Shown one piece after another: positions 57,045 to 64,000 of a stretch of 64,000 bases of DNA. Position 1 is the stretch's first letter; each line of letters begins with the position of its first letter. The stretch lies in contig JOFO01000011.1 in NCBI GenBank assembly GCA_000721275.1, forward strand, positions 80,248 to 144,247, given 5' to 3'. This DNA comes from Microtetraspora glauca. Lineage in GTDB: Bacteria; Actinomycetota; Actinomycetes; Streptomycetales; Streptomycetaceae. Under the pieces are notes generated by a model. The model was given only the letters and a program-made list of their open reading frames with translations. It was not told the origin of the DNA and did no database searches. The translations under genes were made by a program, and so were the position numbers.

Positions 57045-58609
57045 GCCGCGCCCTCCTTCTTCCTGTCGTCGTCGTTCGCGGTCCGGTCGTCGTGCACGGT
57101 CCGGTCCTCGTTCGCGGGACGGTCCTCGTTCGCGGGACGGTCCTCGTTCGCGGGCCGGTCGTCGTTCTCTGCACGGGTGAACACCGCCATCTGCGTCGGC
57201 GCACCCACCTCCGGGTCGTCCGCCCCGACCGGCGCGAACTCCACCTCGTACCCGTACCGCCCCGCCACGCCCCCGGCCCACTCCCGGAACTCCGCCCGGG
57301 TCCACTCGAACCGGTGGTCCGCGTGCCGGGCGTGCCCGGCCGGCAGCGACTCCCAGCGCACGTTGTACTCGACGTTCGGCGTGGTCACGACGACCGTACG
57401 GGGCCGGGCCGAACCGAACACCGCGAACTCCAGCGCCGGCAGCCGCGGCAGGTCCAGGTGCTCGATCACCTCGCTCAGCACCGCCGCGTCGTACCCGCCC
57501 AGCCGCTTGTCCGTGTACGCCAGCGAGCCCTGCACCAGCTTCACCCGCGCGGCCTGCCGCTCACCCAGCCGGTCCAGCCGCAGCCGGCGCGCCGCCACCG
57601 TCAGCGCCCGCACCGACACGTCCACCCCGACGATCTCGGTGAACCGCACGTCCTTCAGCAGCTCCTGCACCAACTGGCCCTGCCCGCAGCCCAGATCGAG
57701 GACCCGGGCGGCGCCCGCCGACCGCAGGGCGGCCAGGATCGCGGCGCGCCGGTGCTCGGCGAGCGGCACCGGCCGCTGCTCGGTGTCGCGGGACTCGTCC
57801 ACGGCGTTGTCGACGTCCTCGACGTCGAGCCCGTCGGCCTCCGCCAGCCGGACCAGTTCCAGCCGCTCCGACGCCTCGCGGGCGAGGCTCCGGCGGCGCG
57901 ACAGATAGCGGGTGGTGATCAGCTCCCGCCGCGGATGGGCCGCCAGCCAGCCGTCCCCGGCCCGCAGCAGCTTGTCCACCTCGTCGGGCGCCACCCAGTA
58001 GTGCTTGGCGTCGTCGAGGACGGGCAGCAGCACGTACAGCTGGTTCAGCGCCTCCGCCAGCCGCAGCCGCTCGCTCTCCAGCACCAGCCGCACGTACCGC
58101 GAATCGCCCCACTCGGGGAACTCCGCGTCCAGCGCGACCGGTTCGGCGTCCACCGTCGTCCACCCCAGCGGCCCGAACAGCTCCCGCACCAGCTCCGGTC
58201 CGCCGCGCGCGGGCAGCACCGGCACCTCGATCCGCAGCGGCAGCGCCTCCGCCGCCCGCTCGGGCAGCGCCCGGCACACCCCGTGCAGCGCCGTCTTGAA
58301 GACCTGCGCGAGCGCGACCGCGAGCAGCGACGACGCGGCGTACGGCCGGTCGTTCACGTACTGCGCGAGCGCCGCGTCCGGCGCACCACCCCGGCCCTTG
58401 CCCTTACCCCGGCGCATCAGCGCCACGGGGTCCACCTCCAGCAGCAGCGCCGCGGTGCACCGCTCCGCCGTCGCCTCCGGGTAGAGCACGTGCGCGGTGC
58501 CGTGCGCGGTCGAGAACGCCTGCGCCCGCTCGGGATGCTTGTGCAGCAGAAAACCGAGATCGGTCGCGGGACGCTCCGGGCTGCCAGTCGTACTGATCGT
58601 CAAGAACAC
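57041..58609 (-). CDS. hen1: Hen1 3'-terminal RNA ribose 2'-O-methyltransferase
   Basis: 522 residues. Methylates the 3'-terminal 2'-OH of broken RNA before ligation, so the repaired junction resists the same ribotoxin. N-terminal ligase-activating region (1-250, starting FLTISTTGSPERPATDLGFL), then SAM-methyltransferase: VLDLGCGQGQLVQELL near 295 and the metal-binding EVIEHLDLPRLP, with TTPNVEYN. The GTG at 58609 is chosen because family members start there; ribosome site weak. The C-terminus carries a degenerate (RPANED) repeat not expected in the family. Coupled to pnkp by ATGA overlap. Confidence 0.94.
   Translation of the reverse strand: MFLTISTTGSPERPATDLGFLLHKHPERAQAFSTAHGTAHVLYPEATAERCTAALLLEVDPVALMRRGKGKGRGGAPDAALAQYVNDRPYAASSLLAVALAQVFKTALHGVCRALPERAAEALPLRIEVPVLPARGGPELVRELFGPLGWTTVDAEPVALDAEFPEWGDSRYVRLVLESERLRLAEALNQLYVLLPVLDDAKHYWVAPDEVDKLLRAGDGWLAAHPRRELITTRYLSRRRSLAREASERLELVRLAEADGLDVEDVDNAVDESRDTEQRPVPLAEHRRAAILAALRSAGAARVLDLGCGQGQLVQELLKDVRFTEIVGVDVSVRALTVAARRLRLDRLGERQAARVKLVQGSLAYTDKRLGGYDAAVLSEVIEHLDLPRLPALEFAVFGSARPRTVVVTTPNVEYNVRWESLPAGHARHADHRFEWTRAEFREWAGGVAGRYGYEVEFAPVGADDPEVGAPTQMAVFTRAENDDRPANEDRPANEDRPANEDRTVHDDRTANDDDRKKEGAA
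57102..57155 (-). repeat. 18-base tandem repeat in the 3' end of hen1
   Basis: Three copies of the 18-base unit CGGTCCTCGTTCGCGGGA (57102-57119, 57120-57137, 57138-57155, last with one change), with degenerate copies on both sides. In frame they encode RPANED repeats; changes of copy number keep the frame and would only lengthen the acidic-basic tail. Confidence 0.8.
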
Positions 58610-58742
58610 ACGCCCGAGTATGAGCGCCCCTCCCCGCGACAACCAGGCATTTTCGCCGCGGCCCCGGGGGGCTACGGGGACGGTCCTGTGGGTTCACCGA
58701 CCTACCGGTGGCCGGCCCCCGGCCTCCGGGCTCGGCGGAGGT

Positions 58743-59804
58743 CTACCGGGGGTCCTCCCCCGGAACCCGCCCGGCGAGCGCGGCGATCGTCGCGGGGCCG
58801 ACCCGGCAGCAGCCGCCGACGAGCCGGGCGCCCGCCGCCGTCCACGCGGCGGCCAGCCGGGGCGCGGCGGCCGGACCGAACGCGGGCGCGCCCCGCCAGC
58901 CGCGCGCCCCGGCGTCCCAGCGCTCCCCGCTGTTCGGGTACACGACCGCCGGGAGGCCGGTCGCGGCGACGGCCGCCGCGACGGCGTCACCGGCCTCCAC
59001 CGGGTCACAGCAGTTCACCCCGACGGCGACGACCTGCGCGTTCCCCGCCGCGACCGCGAACGCCTCCGCGAGCCCCTGCCCGGCCCGGGTCCGCCCGCCG
59101 GCGACGGTGTACGACAGCCACACCGGCACCCCGCACCCCTCGACCGCCCGCAGCAGCGCCTCCGCCTCCACGACGTCCGGCACCGTCTCCAGCGCCAGCA
59201 CGTCCGGCCCCGCCGCCGCCAGCGCCTCGACACGCGGCCGATGGAACGCCGCCAGCCGCGCCACCGACAACCCGTACCGCCCCCGGTACTCGCTGCCGTC
59301 GGCGAGCAGGGCGCCGTAGGGGCCCACGGAGGCGGCCACCCACGCGGCCCGCCCTTTGCCGCTTCCCTGCCTCCCCGGGGGCCCCTCCCCCACCCCACCC
59401 TCCCCCGTCCCCCACCCCAACCCTGTCCCCTGCCCCGTCCCCGTCCCCTGCCCTGTCCCTGTCCGCGTCCCTCCTCCGGCCTCGCCGCTCCGGCGCATGG
59501 CGGCGCGGCGGGCCAGGGCGACGCTGCGGGTCAGCAGCGTGGTGGCCTCGTCGCGGGCGAGGCCACGGCGGGCGAAGCCCTCGTAGGTCGCCTGGTAGCT
59601 GCTCGTGATCAGCACCTGGGCGCCGGCCCGGACGTACGCGGCGTGGGCCGCCTCGATCTGCTCGGGCGCGTCGGCCAGCAGCCGCGCCGACCAGAGGTCG
59701 TCCGACAGGTCGCAGCCCTGGGCCTCCAGCTGGTTGGAGAGCCCGCCGTCGAGGACGAGCACGCCGTCGGCGAGCGCCTGGGCGAACGTCCGGACCGGTG
59801 CCAT
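58743..59804 (-). CDS. mmuM: Homocysteine S-methyltransferase (MmuM type)
   Basis: Zinc enzyme moving a methyl group from S-methylmethionine (or AdoMet) to homocysteine, giving methionine. 353 residues, one TIM barrel: LDGGLSNQLE start, zinc Cys in GVNCCDP and the C-terminal LVGGCCRVGP. A Gly/Thr/Gln-rich stretch (residues about 112-140, GTGQGTG-type) is inserted after the second strand region and looks like repeat expansion. ATG at 59804, four bases beyond the stop of the LLM oxidoreductase gene, on the same strand, so cotranscribed. Confidence 0.88.
   Translation of the reverse strand: MAPVRTFAQALADGVLVLDGGLSNQLEAQGCDLSDDLWSARLLADAPEQIEAAHAAYVRAGAQVLITSSYQATYEGFARRGLARDEATTLLTRSVALARRAAMRRSGEAGGGTRTGTGQGTGTGQGTGLGWGTGEGGVGEGPPGRQGSGKGRAAWVAASVGPYGALLADGSEYRGRYGLSVARLAAFHRPRVEALAAAGPDVLALETVPDVVEAEALLRAVEGCGVPVWLSYTVAGGRTRAGQGLAEAFAVAAGNAQVVAVGVNCCDPVEAGDAVAAAVAATGLPAVVYPNSGERWDAGARGWRGAPAFGPAAAPRLAAAWTAAGARLVGGCCRVGPATIAALAGRVPGEDPR
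59390..59480 (-). repeat. Low-complexity repeat inside mmuM
   Basis: CCCTGTCC/CCCCGTCC-type hexamers, repeated imperfectly, encode a Gly-Thr-Gln-Gly insert in the enzyme. Looks like slippage expansion; in-frame. Confidence 0.55.
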
Positions 59805-59808
59805 CGGC

Positions 59809-60732
59809 TCAGCCCAGCTGCGGAGCGACCTCGGCGGAGATCAGCTCCAGGTGGTCCAGGTCGTCCAGGTCGAGGACCTGGAGGTAGACCCGGGAGGAGC
59901 CGACCGCCGCGTAGCGGCCGAGTTTGTCGGCGACCTCGGCGGGCGAGCCCGCGAGGCCGTTGGCCTTCAGTTCGTCGACCTCCCGGCCGATGGCGGCGGC
60001 GCGGCGCGCCACCTCGGCGTCGTTCTTGCCGACACAGACGACCAGCGCGTTGGAGTACACGAGGTCGCCGGCGTCCCTGCCCGCCTCCGCGGCGGCGGCC
60101 CGGACCCGTCCGAACTGCCGCTCGGTGTCCTCCAGCGACGCGAACGGCATGTTGAACTCGTCCGCGAACCGGGCCGCCAGCCGGGGCGTGCGGCTCGCGC
60201 CGTGCCCGCCGATGAGGACCGGGACCTTCCGCTGGGCGGGCTTGGGCAGCGCGGGCGAGTCGGCGAGACGGTAGTGCTTCCCTTCGTACGAGAACGTCTT
60301 GCCGGTCTCGGTCTCCCACAGGCCCGTGACGATCTCCAGCTGCTCCTCCAGCCGGCTGAACTTCTCCTTCGGGAACGGGATGCCGTACGCGGTGTGCTCC
60401 TCCTCGAACCAGCCCGCGCCCAGGCCGAGTTCGACCCGTCCGCCGGACATCTGGTCGACCTGGGCGACCTGGATGGCCAGGACGCCCGGCAGCCGGAAGG
60501 TGGCGGCGGTCATCAGGGTGCCGAGGCGGATCCGCCGGGTCTCGCGGGCGAGGCCCGCGAGGGTGATCCAGGCGTCGGTCGGCCCGGGCAGTCCGTCGCC
60601 CGCGCCCATCCGCAGGTAGTGGTCGGAGCGGAAGAAGGCGTCGAAGCCGAGGTCCTCGGTGGCCCGGGCCACCCGGAGGAGGGTGTCGTAGTCGGCGCCC
60701 TGCTGGGGTTCTGTGAAGATGCGAAGATCCAT
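59809..60732 (-). CDS. LLM-class F420-dependent oxidoreductase
   Basis: Luciferase-like flavin/F420 enzyme, 307 residues, one TIM barrel. MDLRIFTEPQQGADYDTLL start, EDLGFDAFFRSDHYLRM, VELGLGAGWFEEEHTAYG and PVLIGGHGASRTPRLAARFAD fit the TIGR03560-like F420 group of actinobacteria. Reaction unknown; members reduce or oxidise varied small molecules with F420. ATG at 60732 with GGAGGT almost touching it, unusual spacing. First gene of a pair with mmuM. Confidence 0.83.
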   Translation of the reverse strand: MDLRIFTEPQQGADYDTLLRVARATEDLGFDAFFRSDHYLRMGAGDGLPGPTDAWITLAGLARETRRIRLGTLMTAATFRLPGVLAIQVAQVDQMSGGRVELGLGAGWFEEEHTAYGIPFPKEKFSRLEEQLEIVTGLWETETGKTFSYEGKHYRLADSPALPKPAQRKVPVLIGGHGASRTPRLAARFADEFNMPFASLEDTERQFGRVRAAAAEAGRDAGDLVYSNALVVCVGKNDAEVARRAAAIGREVDELKANGLAGSPAEVADKLGRYAAVGSSRVYLQVLDLDDLDHLELISAEVAPQLG

Positions 60733-60983
60733 ACCTCCATCCTGCACCGTGGGGTGCGTGTCAAGCCGCGCGTCAGCGCGCCGTGCCGTCCGGCACGGTC
60801 GGGTGAATATCCGTCCCCCTGGGCGGGACGGGTCGCCGCTGGCCAGTGACCGTGTCCGGGTGTCGTCGTTGGCTCGGGCGGAGCCGGACCGCCCGGCCCG
60901 CGCGCCGGCGGCAGCAGCCGGTGCGTCGTTCTTCTCCCGTGATCCCGTCCGCGCCGGCCGGGGCCCGGGTCGAGGAGGCCGCG

Positions 60984-61220
60984 ATGTCCCAGGAAGCCGC
61001 GTCGGAGCAGGCCCTGCCCGAACCGCAGGCGCCGCAGTCCGTGCCCGGGCAGCAGGCTCCCGGAGCCCCGAAGGGGCTGCTCCAGCAGATGGAGGAGCTG
61101 ATGGCGGCGCTCTCCGCCGACCTCTCCCAGCTGGACGCGGACCTCCAGTCGTCCGTGGACCGTCTCGGTTCGGACCCGTCCGTCTCCGGCGGGCCTTCCG
61201 CCGGCGAGCGAGCCGTGTAG
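60984..61220 (+). CDS. Small hypothetical coiled-coil protein
   Basis: 78 residues, unrecognised. Gln/Pro-rich start (EQALPEPQAPQSVPGQQ), then a helix with heptads (LLQQMEELMAALSADLSQLDADLQSSVDRL) written here in parts, likely a short coiled coil. No Cys, signal or membrane segment. ATG at 60984 with GAGGAGG five bases upstream, a good ribosome site, which supports it as real. Isolated, convergent with the next gene. Confidence 0.5.
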   Translation: MSQEAASEQALPEPQAPQSVPGQQAPGAPKGLLQQMEELMAALSADLSQLDADLQSSVDRLGSDPSVSGGPSAGERAV

Positions 61221-61277
61221 CGGTACGCCGCCCCCTCCGTTCCGCCCCCTCCCTCCCGCTTCCCGGGCCCCGGACCG

Positions 61278-62069
61278 TCACCGGTCCCGGGCCCGGTCGC
61301 GTTCCCGCTCCCGGTGCTCCCCCTGGCCCTGGTCCTGGCCCTGCTCCCGGTCCTGGCCCTGACCCTGCTCCCGACCCCCATCCAGTCCCCGCCCCTGGTC
61401 CCGCTCCCCGTCAAGGTCCCGCGCGGGCTCGGGGGCCGGGCGGGGGGTCGTGCCAGCGGCCGGGGTGCCGACGGCCACGTTCTCGGTTGCCGCGAGCCCG
61501 GCGGGCGGGGCGCCGGTGGCCGGGGCGCCGAGGGGCCCGTCCGGTGGGGGGTCCGGGGAGCGGTGGGCGGGGCGCGGGATGGCCGGGAGGGGGTCGGCGC
61601 GGCCTCGCGGCGGGTCGGGAGGGCGGGCCCGGGTCTGTTCGCGTACGTCGAGCCGGCGGAGCATGCCCCGTACCCGGTCCCCGGCCTCGTCGGCGGCGTC
61701 GATGGCCTCCATGCACTGCCAGTACAGTCCCTCGTCGTCGGTGACCGAGGCCACCCCGACGAGCGCGATGCCGACCTCTCCGAGGAGTTCGCCGAGCGCG
61801 GTCAGTGCCGAGCGCGGGTCGCCGACCTCGGTGAGCCGGGCGGCGCGGGGGCCGGTCGTGCCCCACGTCGGGTACTCCTCCTCCCCCTCCCCGGCCTCGC
61901 TGAGCCCCCGCGCCTCGCCGCGCAGCTCCCGTGGGCCGCACAGCGCGAGGTGACTCCCTATCGCCTCGGCGAGCGCCCGGGCCTGCCAGGCTTCCGCCAC
62001 GATGTCGTGTGCCGTCCCGCTCTCGGCCAGTGCCCGCAGGCCGGCCTGGACGAGCCGCTCCGCTTCCAT
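61278..62069 (-). CDS. Hypothetical protein (DUF6099-like) with low-complexity tail
   Basis: 263 residues. Residues 1-150 are helical (VQAGLRALAESGTAHDIVAEAWQ, GLYWQCMEAIDAADEAGDRVRGM in parts) and resemble a Streptomyces-restricted family I recall as DUF6099; function unknown. Residues about 155-263 are Pro/Ala-rich and then a charged Gln/Gly/Asp/Arg repeat (GQGQDREQGQD), likely disordered. ATG at 62069; TTG directly before is an alternative. Confidence 0.6.
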   Translation of the reverse strand: MEAERLVQAGLRALAESGTAHDIVAEAWQARALAEAIGSHLALCGPRELRGEARGLSEAGEGEEEYPTWGTTGPRAARLTEVGDPRSALTALGELLGEVGIALVGVASVTDDEGLYWQCMEAIDAADEAGDRVRGMLRRLDVREQTRARPPDPPRGRADPLPAIPRPAHRSPDPPPDGPLGAPATGAPPAGLAATENVAVGTPAAGTTPRPAPEPARDLDGERDQGRGLDGGREQGQGQDREQGQDQGQGEHRERERDRARDR

Positions 62070-62218
62070 CAACTACGCCCCCGTTCGTGCGACTTGCTCG
62101 TGCGACGTGCCTTCGCGCGCCTTCCCTTCAATCCACTACCCAGAGTGAGGCCGTGCGAGCCCCGGCACCAGAGGAATTCGGAAACCTGTGGACAGGCGGC
62201 TCGATGGGGGGAAAGCGA

Positions 62219-62605
62219 TCACTCCGAAGAGTGACGGTCGCCGCCATCGCTGTCCGACTCGCCCGTTCCGTCCCTTCTGCGGGCGGGGAAACGGAGCTCG
62301 TTCCGGTCGATCTTGGCGGCGAGGGCGGCCAGCGGGTCGATCCCCAGCACCTGGCAGAACTGGAGGAGGTACGCGAGGACGTCCGCGACCTCGTCCGTCA
62401 CGCGGTGGGCCGTGTCCGGGTCGTCCATCACCCGCGCCGCCTGCTCGGGTGTCGACCACTGGAAGATCTCCAGGAGTTCGGCCGCCTCGACGCTGAGCGC
62501 CGCCGCCAGGTTCTTGGGCGTGTGGTAGGGCTGCCAGTCGCGCGCCGCCGCGAAGTCGGCGAGGCGGCGCTGGAGCCCTGCCACGTCGTGTTCGGTGTCC
62601 GTCAC
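62219..62605 (-). CDS. MazG-like nucleotide pyrophosphohydrolase
   Basis: 128 residues, one MazG/dCTPase (RS21-C6-like) domain that cleaves NTPs or dNTPs to the monophosphate, with metal-binding EAAELLEIFQW and DEVADVLAYLL. C-terminal Asp/Ser-rich tail. GTG at 62605 overlaps the ATPase stop (GTGA). House-cleaning of modified nucleotides is the usual role; MazG-type proteins also appear in phage-stress loci. Confidence 0.86.
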   Translation of the reverse strand: MTDTEHDVAGLQRRLADFAAARDWQPYHTPKNLAAALSVEAAELLEIFQWSTPEQAARVMDDPDTAHRVTDEVADVLAYLLQFCQVLGIDPLAALAAKIDRNELRFPARRRDGTGESDSDGGDRHSSE

Positions 62606-63705
62606 GGGGTCAGGTCTACCACTGTCACCCCGGGAACCCGCCGGGCCTCCGCCGCCCCGGCTTCGCCGAGGGTGCCGACGAGCCGGATGTGGCCGTCGGC
62701 GGCGATGGTCGCGGCCAGCCCGAGCAGCGCCGCCGTCTGCCGGGCGTCGAGCCCGCGGTCGAGGTCGTCGGTGAGCAGCGTGAGGCACTGCATGGCGTCC
62801 GGTACCTCCGCGATCCGGTCCATGGCGAAGACGCCCGGGCCGGTCAGGAGCGTCAACGCCAGTGCCAGGTAGCGCAGTTCGCCGTCGCCGAGACGGCCCA
62901 GCGGGGTGGCGGCGCGGGCGCCCCGGGCGAGGAGGGCCTGGACGGTGCCGTCGGGCAGTTCCTCGACGGCGACGGCGGTGACGGGTCCCGCACAGCCCGC
63001 GCCAGCGACCGTCGCGAGGCGCTGGTGACGGCGCGGGCAGGCGTTGTGCGTGCGGTGCAGGACCTCGGCGAGGTTCGCGCAGTCGGGCCGCAGCCGGCCC
63101 TCGCGGGGGAGGACGGGGGCCCGCATCCTGGACGGCTCGGGCGTGCACGGGAAGAGCGACCGGAGGCCGACGACCGTCTGTTCGGCGGCGGCCAGCACCT
63201 CGCGCTGCCCCGCGGTGGCCCCGGCGACGCGCAGCGGGAGGAGCGCGGTGCCGAGCAGGTCGTCGGGGAGCGGGGCGCGCGTCACCGGGGTGGACCCGGC
63301 GGTGAGCCACGCGGCCTGCACGGTGGCGCGGCCGGGGTCCCTGAGGGCGGTGGTGAGGAGGGTGCGTCCGTGGCGGGTGAGGCGTTCGCCGACGATGCGG
63401 AGGCGCGGCTCGGCCTGAACGGCGAGGTCGAGCTGGACGGGGCCGAGGGGGCCGTCGACGGTGCAGCCGATGCGGAAGCCGCGGCGGCCCTCGGAGTCGG
63501 GCTGGGCGCCCTCGGGGACGAGGGCGCTGGGGTCGGGGAAGACCTCGCCGAGCGGGTCGCCCGCGCCGAGCCGGGCCAGCGTCTCGTACGCGCCCAGCAC
63601 CGTGGACTTTCCGCTGCCGCTCGGCCCGGTGAAGAGCGTGACGGGCCCGAGGGCGTGGTGCGCGCGCCGGCGTCCGGCGTAGGCGGAGAGGCGCAGTTCG
63701 GTCAC
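62602..63705 (-). CDS. AAA-family ATPase (RecF/ABC-type)
   Basis: 367 residues with Walker A FTGPSGSGKSTVLG near residue 28, ABC-like signature region LGDGELRYLALALTLL and Walker B GVFAMDRIAEVPD. A mid-region has CxC-type scattered cysteines without a clear zinc site. GTG at 63705 overlaps the end of an upstream frame, and the gene overlaps mazG by four bases; an ATPase-MazG unit. Specific role unknown. Confidence 0.75.
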   Translation of the reverse strand: MTELRLSAYAGRRRAHHALGPVTLFTGPSGSGKSTVLGAYETLARLGAGDPLGEVFPDPSALVPEGAQPDSEGRRGFRIGCTVDGPLGPVQLDLAVQAEPRLRIVGERLTRHGRTLLTTALRDPGRATVQAAWLTAGSTPVTRAPLPDDLLGTALLPLRVAGATAGQREVLAAAEQTVVGLRSLFPCTPEPSRMRAPVLPREGRLRPDCANLAEVLHRTHNACPRRHQRLATVAGAGCAGPVTAVAVEELPDGTVQALLARGARAATPLGRLGDGELRYLALALTLLTGPGVFAMDRIAEVPDAMQCLTLLTDDLDRGLDARQTAALLGLAATIAADGHIRLVGTLGEAGAAEARRVPGVTVVDLTP

Positions 63706-64000
63706 GACGGGCCGCGCGAAGGCGGGCGGTGCGGCTTCGGCGCCGTCTCCGGAGCGAAGGCCGGGGCCGCCGCCGGGCGTGTTGTGCGGGGTGCGGGTAC
63801 GGGCGCGGGGGCTGGTGCGGGACGACTGCCCGTCGGCCGCGCCGGGACGCGTACCGGCGACCGCGCCCGACCCCGCCCCCGACCTCGTACCCGGATCAGC
63901 ATCCGTACGCGTACCCGTACCCGGCGCCGGAGTCGGGCGGGGGTGGGGGACGGTTTCGGGGCGGGCGCCGGTGGCCCGTGGGGCGTCGGGGGTACGGGGG
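63702..64000 (-). CDS. Partial Pro/Arg-rich frame running off the window
   Basis: Open minus-strand frame from the window edge to a TGA at 63702 that overlaps the GTG of the ATPase gene (GTGA), the same coupling as the genes downstream. The visible 98 codons are Pro-, Ala- and Arg-rich without a domain, so this may be only the disordered tail of a larger protein, or no gene. A start is not identifiable here. Confidence 0.35.
   Translation of the reverse strand, partial: PVPPTPHGPPAPAPKPSPTPARLRRRVRVRVRMLIRVRGRGRGRARSPVRVPARPTGSRPAPAPAPVPAPRTTRPAAAPAFAPETAPKPHRPPSRGPS

Noticed and set aside
57102..57155. Spaced 18-base repeats considered as a CRISPR array
   Set aside because: The units are contiguous without spacers, are in frame within hen1 and have no cas genes nearby.
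60781..60798. Hairpin CCGTGCC-GTCC-GGCACGG as a terminator
   Set aside because: Only seven base pairs, no T-run, and it lies upstream of both neighbouring genes, where no transcript should end.

Overview
High-GC DNA with GTG starts, short or one-to-four-base gene overlaps and gene content typical of Streptomyces. From memory, the order murA2 - acnA - ngcGFE - rok7B7 - xylFGH on the left and arcA - arcB - amino-acid permease on the right matches the S. coelicolor SCO5975-SCO6011 neighbourhood, so both flanks look like conserved chromosome.

Left flank (20-14907): a xylose-type ABC transporter operon (xylFGH) beside its ROK regulator; a second sugar ABC operon of the N-acetylglucosamine/chito-oligosaccharide type (ngcEFG) with a DasR-like operator over its promoter; a secreted FG-GAP repeat protein; aconitase (acnA) with a strong palindrome and iron-box-like DNA upstream; a small glyoxalase-fold protein; and a MurA-like enolpyruvyl transferase fused to a DNA-binding HTH domain.

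Middle (15006-45142): a 30-kb genome-defence island. It holds an McrBC pair; an unknown helical protein and a Ser/Thr kinase; a DISARM class-1-like pair (DrmD-type SNF2 helicase and a giant DrmMI-type adenine methylase whose recognition half has clearly lower GC); an XRE/DUF397/anti-sigma-like ATPase trio; a two-gene conflict module (EACC1 plus a caspase - SF1 helicase - nuclease-like fusion); a Beta-family protein; and a translationally coupled pair of a 2314-residue DUF1998 helicase with a C-terminal nuclease-like domain (DruE/YprA-type) and a RelE-UvrD fusion. The usual DISARM genes drmA, drmB and drmC are absent. The giant helicase is well placed to replace DrmA+DrmB, so this may be a composite or undescribed DISARM-related system. 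That is the main lead in the window.

Right flank (45215-64000): an MFS exporter divergent from an aryl-CoA ligase and a PaaX-type repressor; an anti-sigma-type ATPase; an amino-acid permease; the arginine deiminase pathway pair arcA-arcB; the Pnkp-Hen1 RNA-repair operon; homocysteine S-methyltransferase and an F420-type LLM oxidoreductase; and small or hypothetical genes ending with a MazG-like protein, an AAA ATPase and a gene cut by the window edge. No tRNA, rRNA, CRISPR array or transposase was seen.
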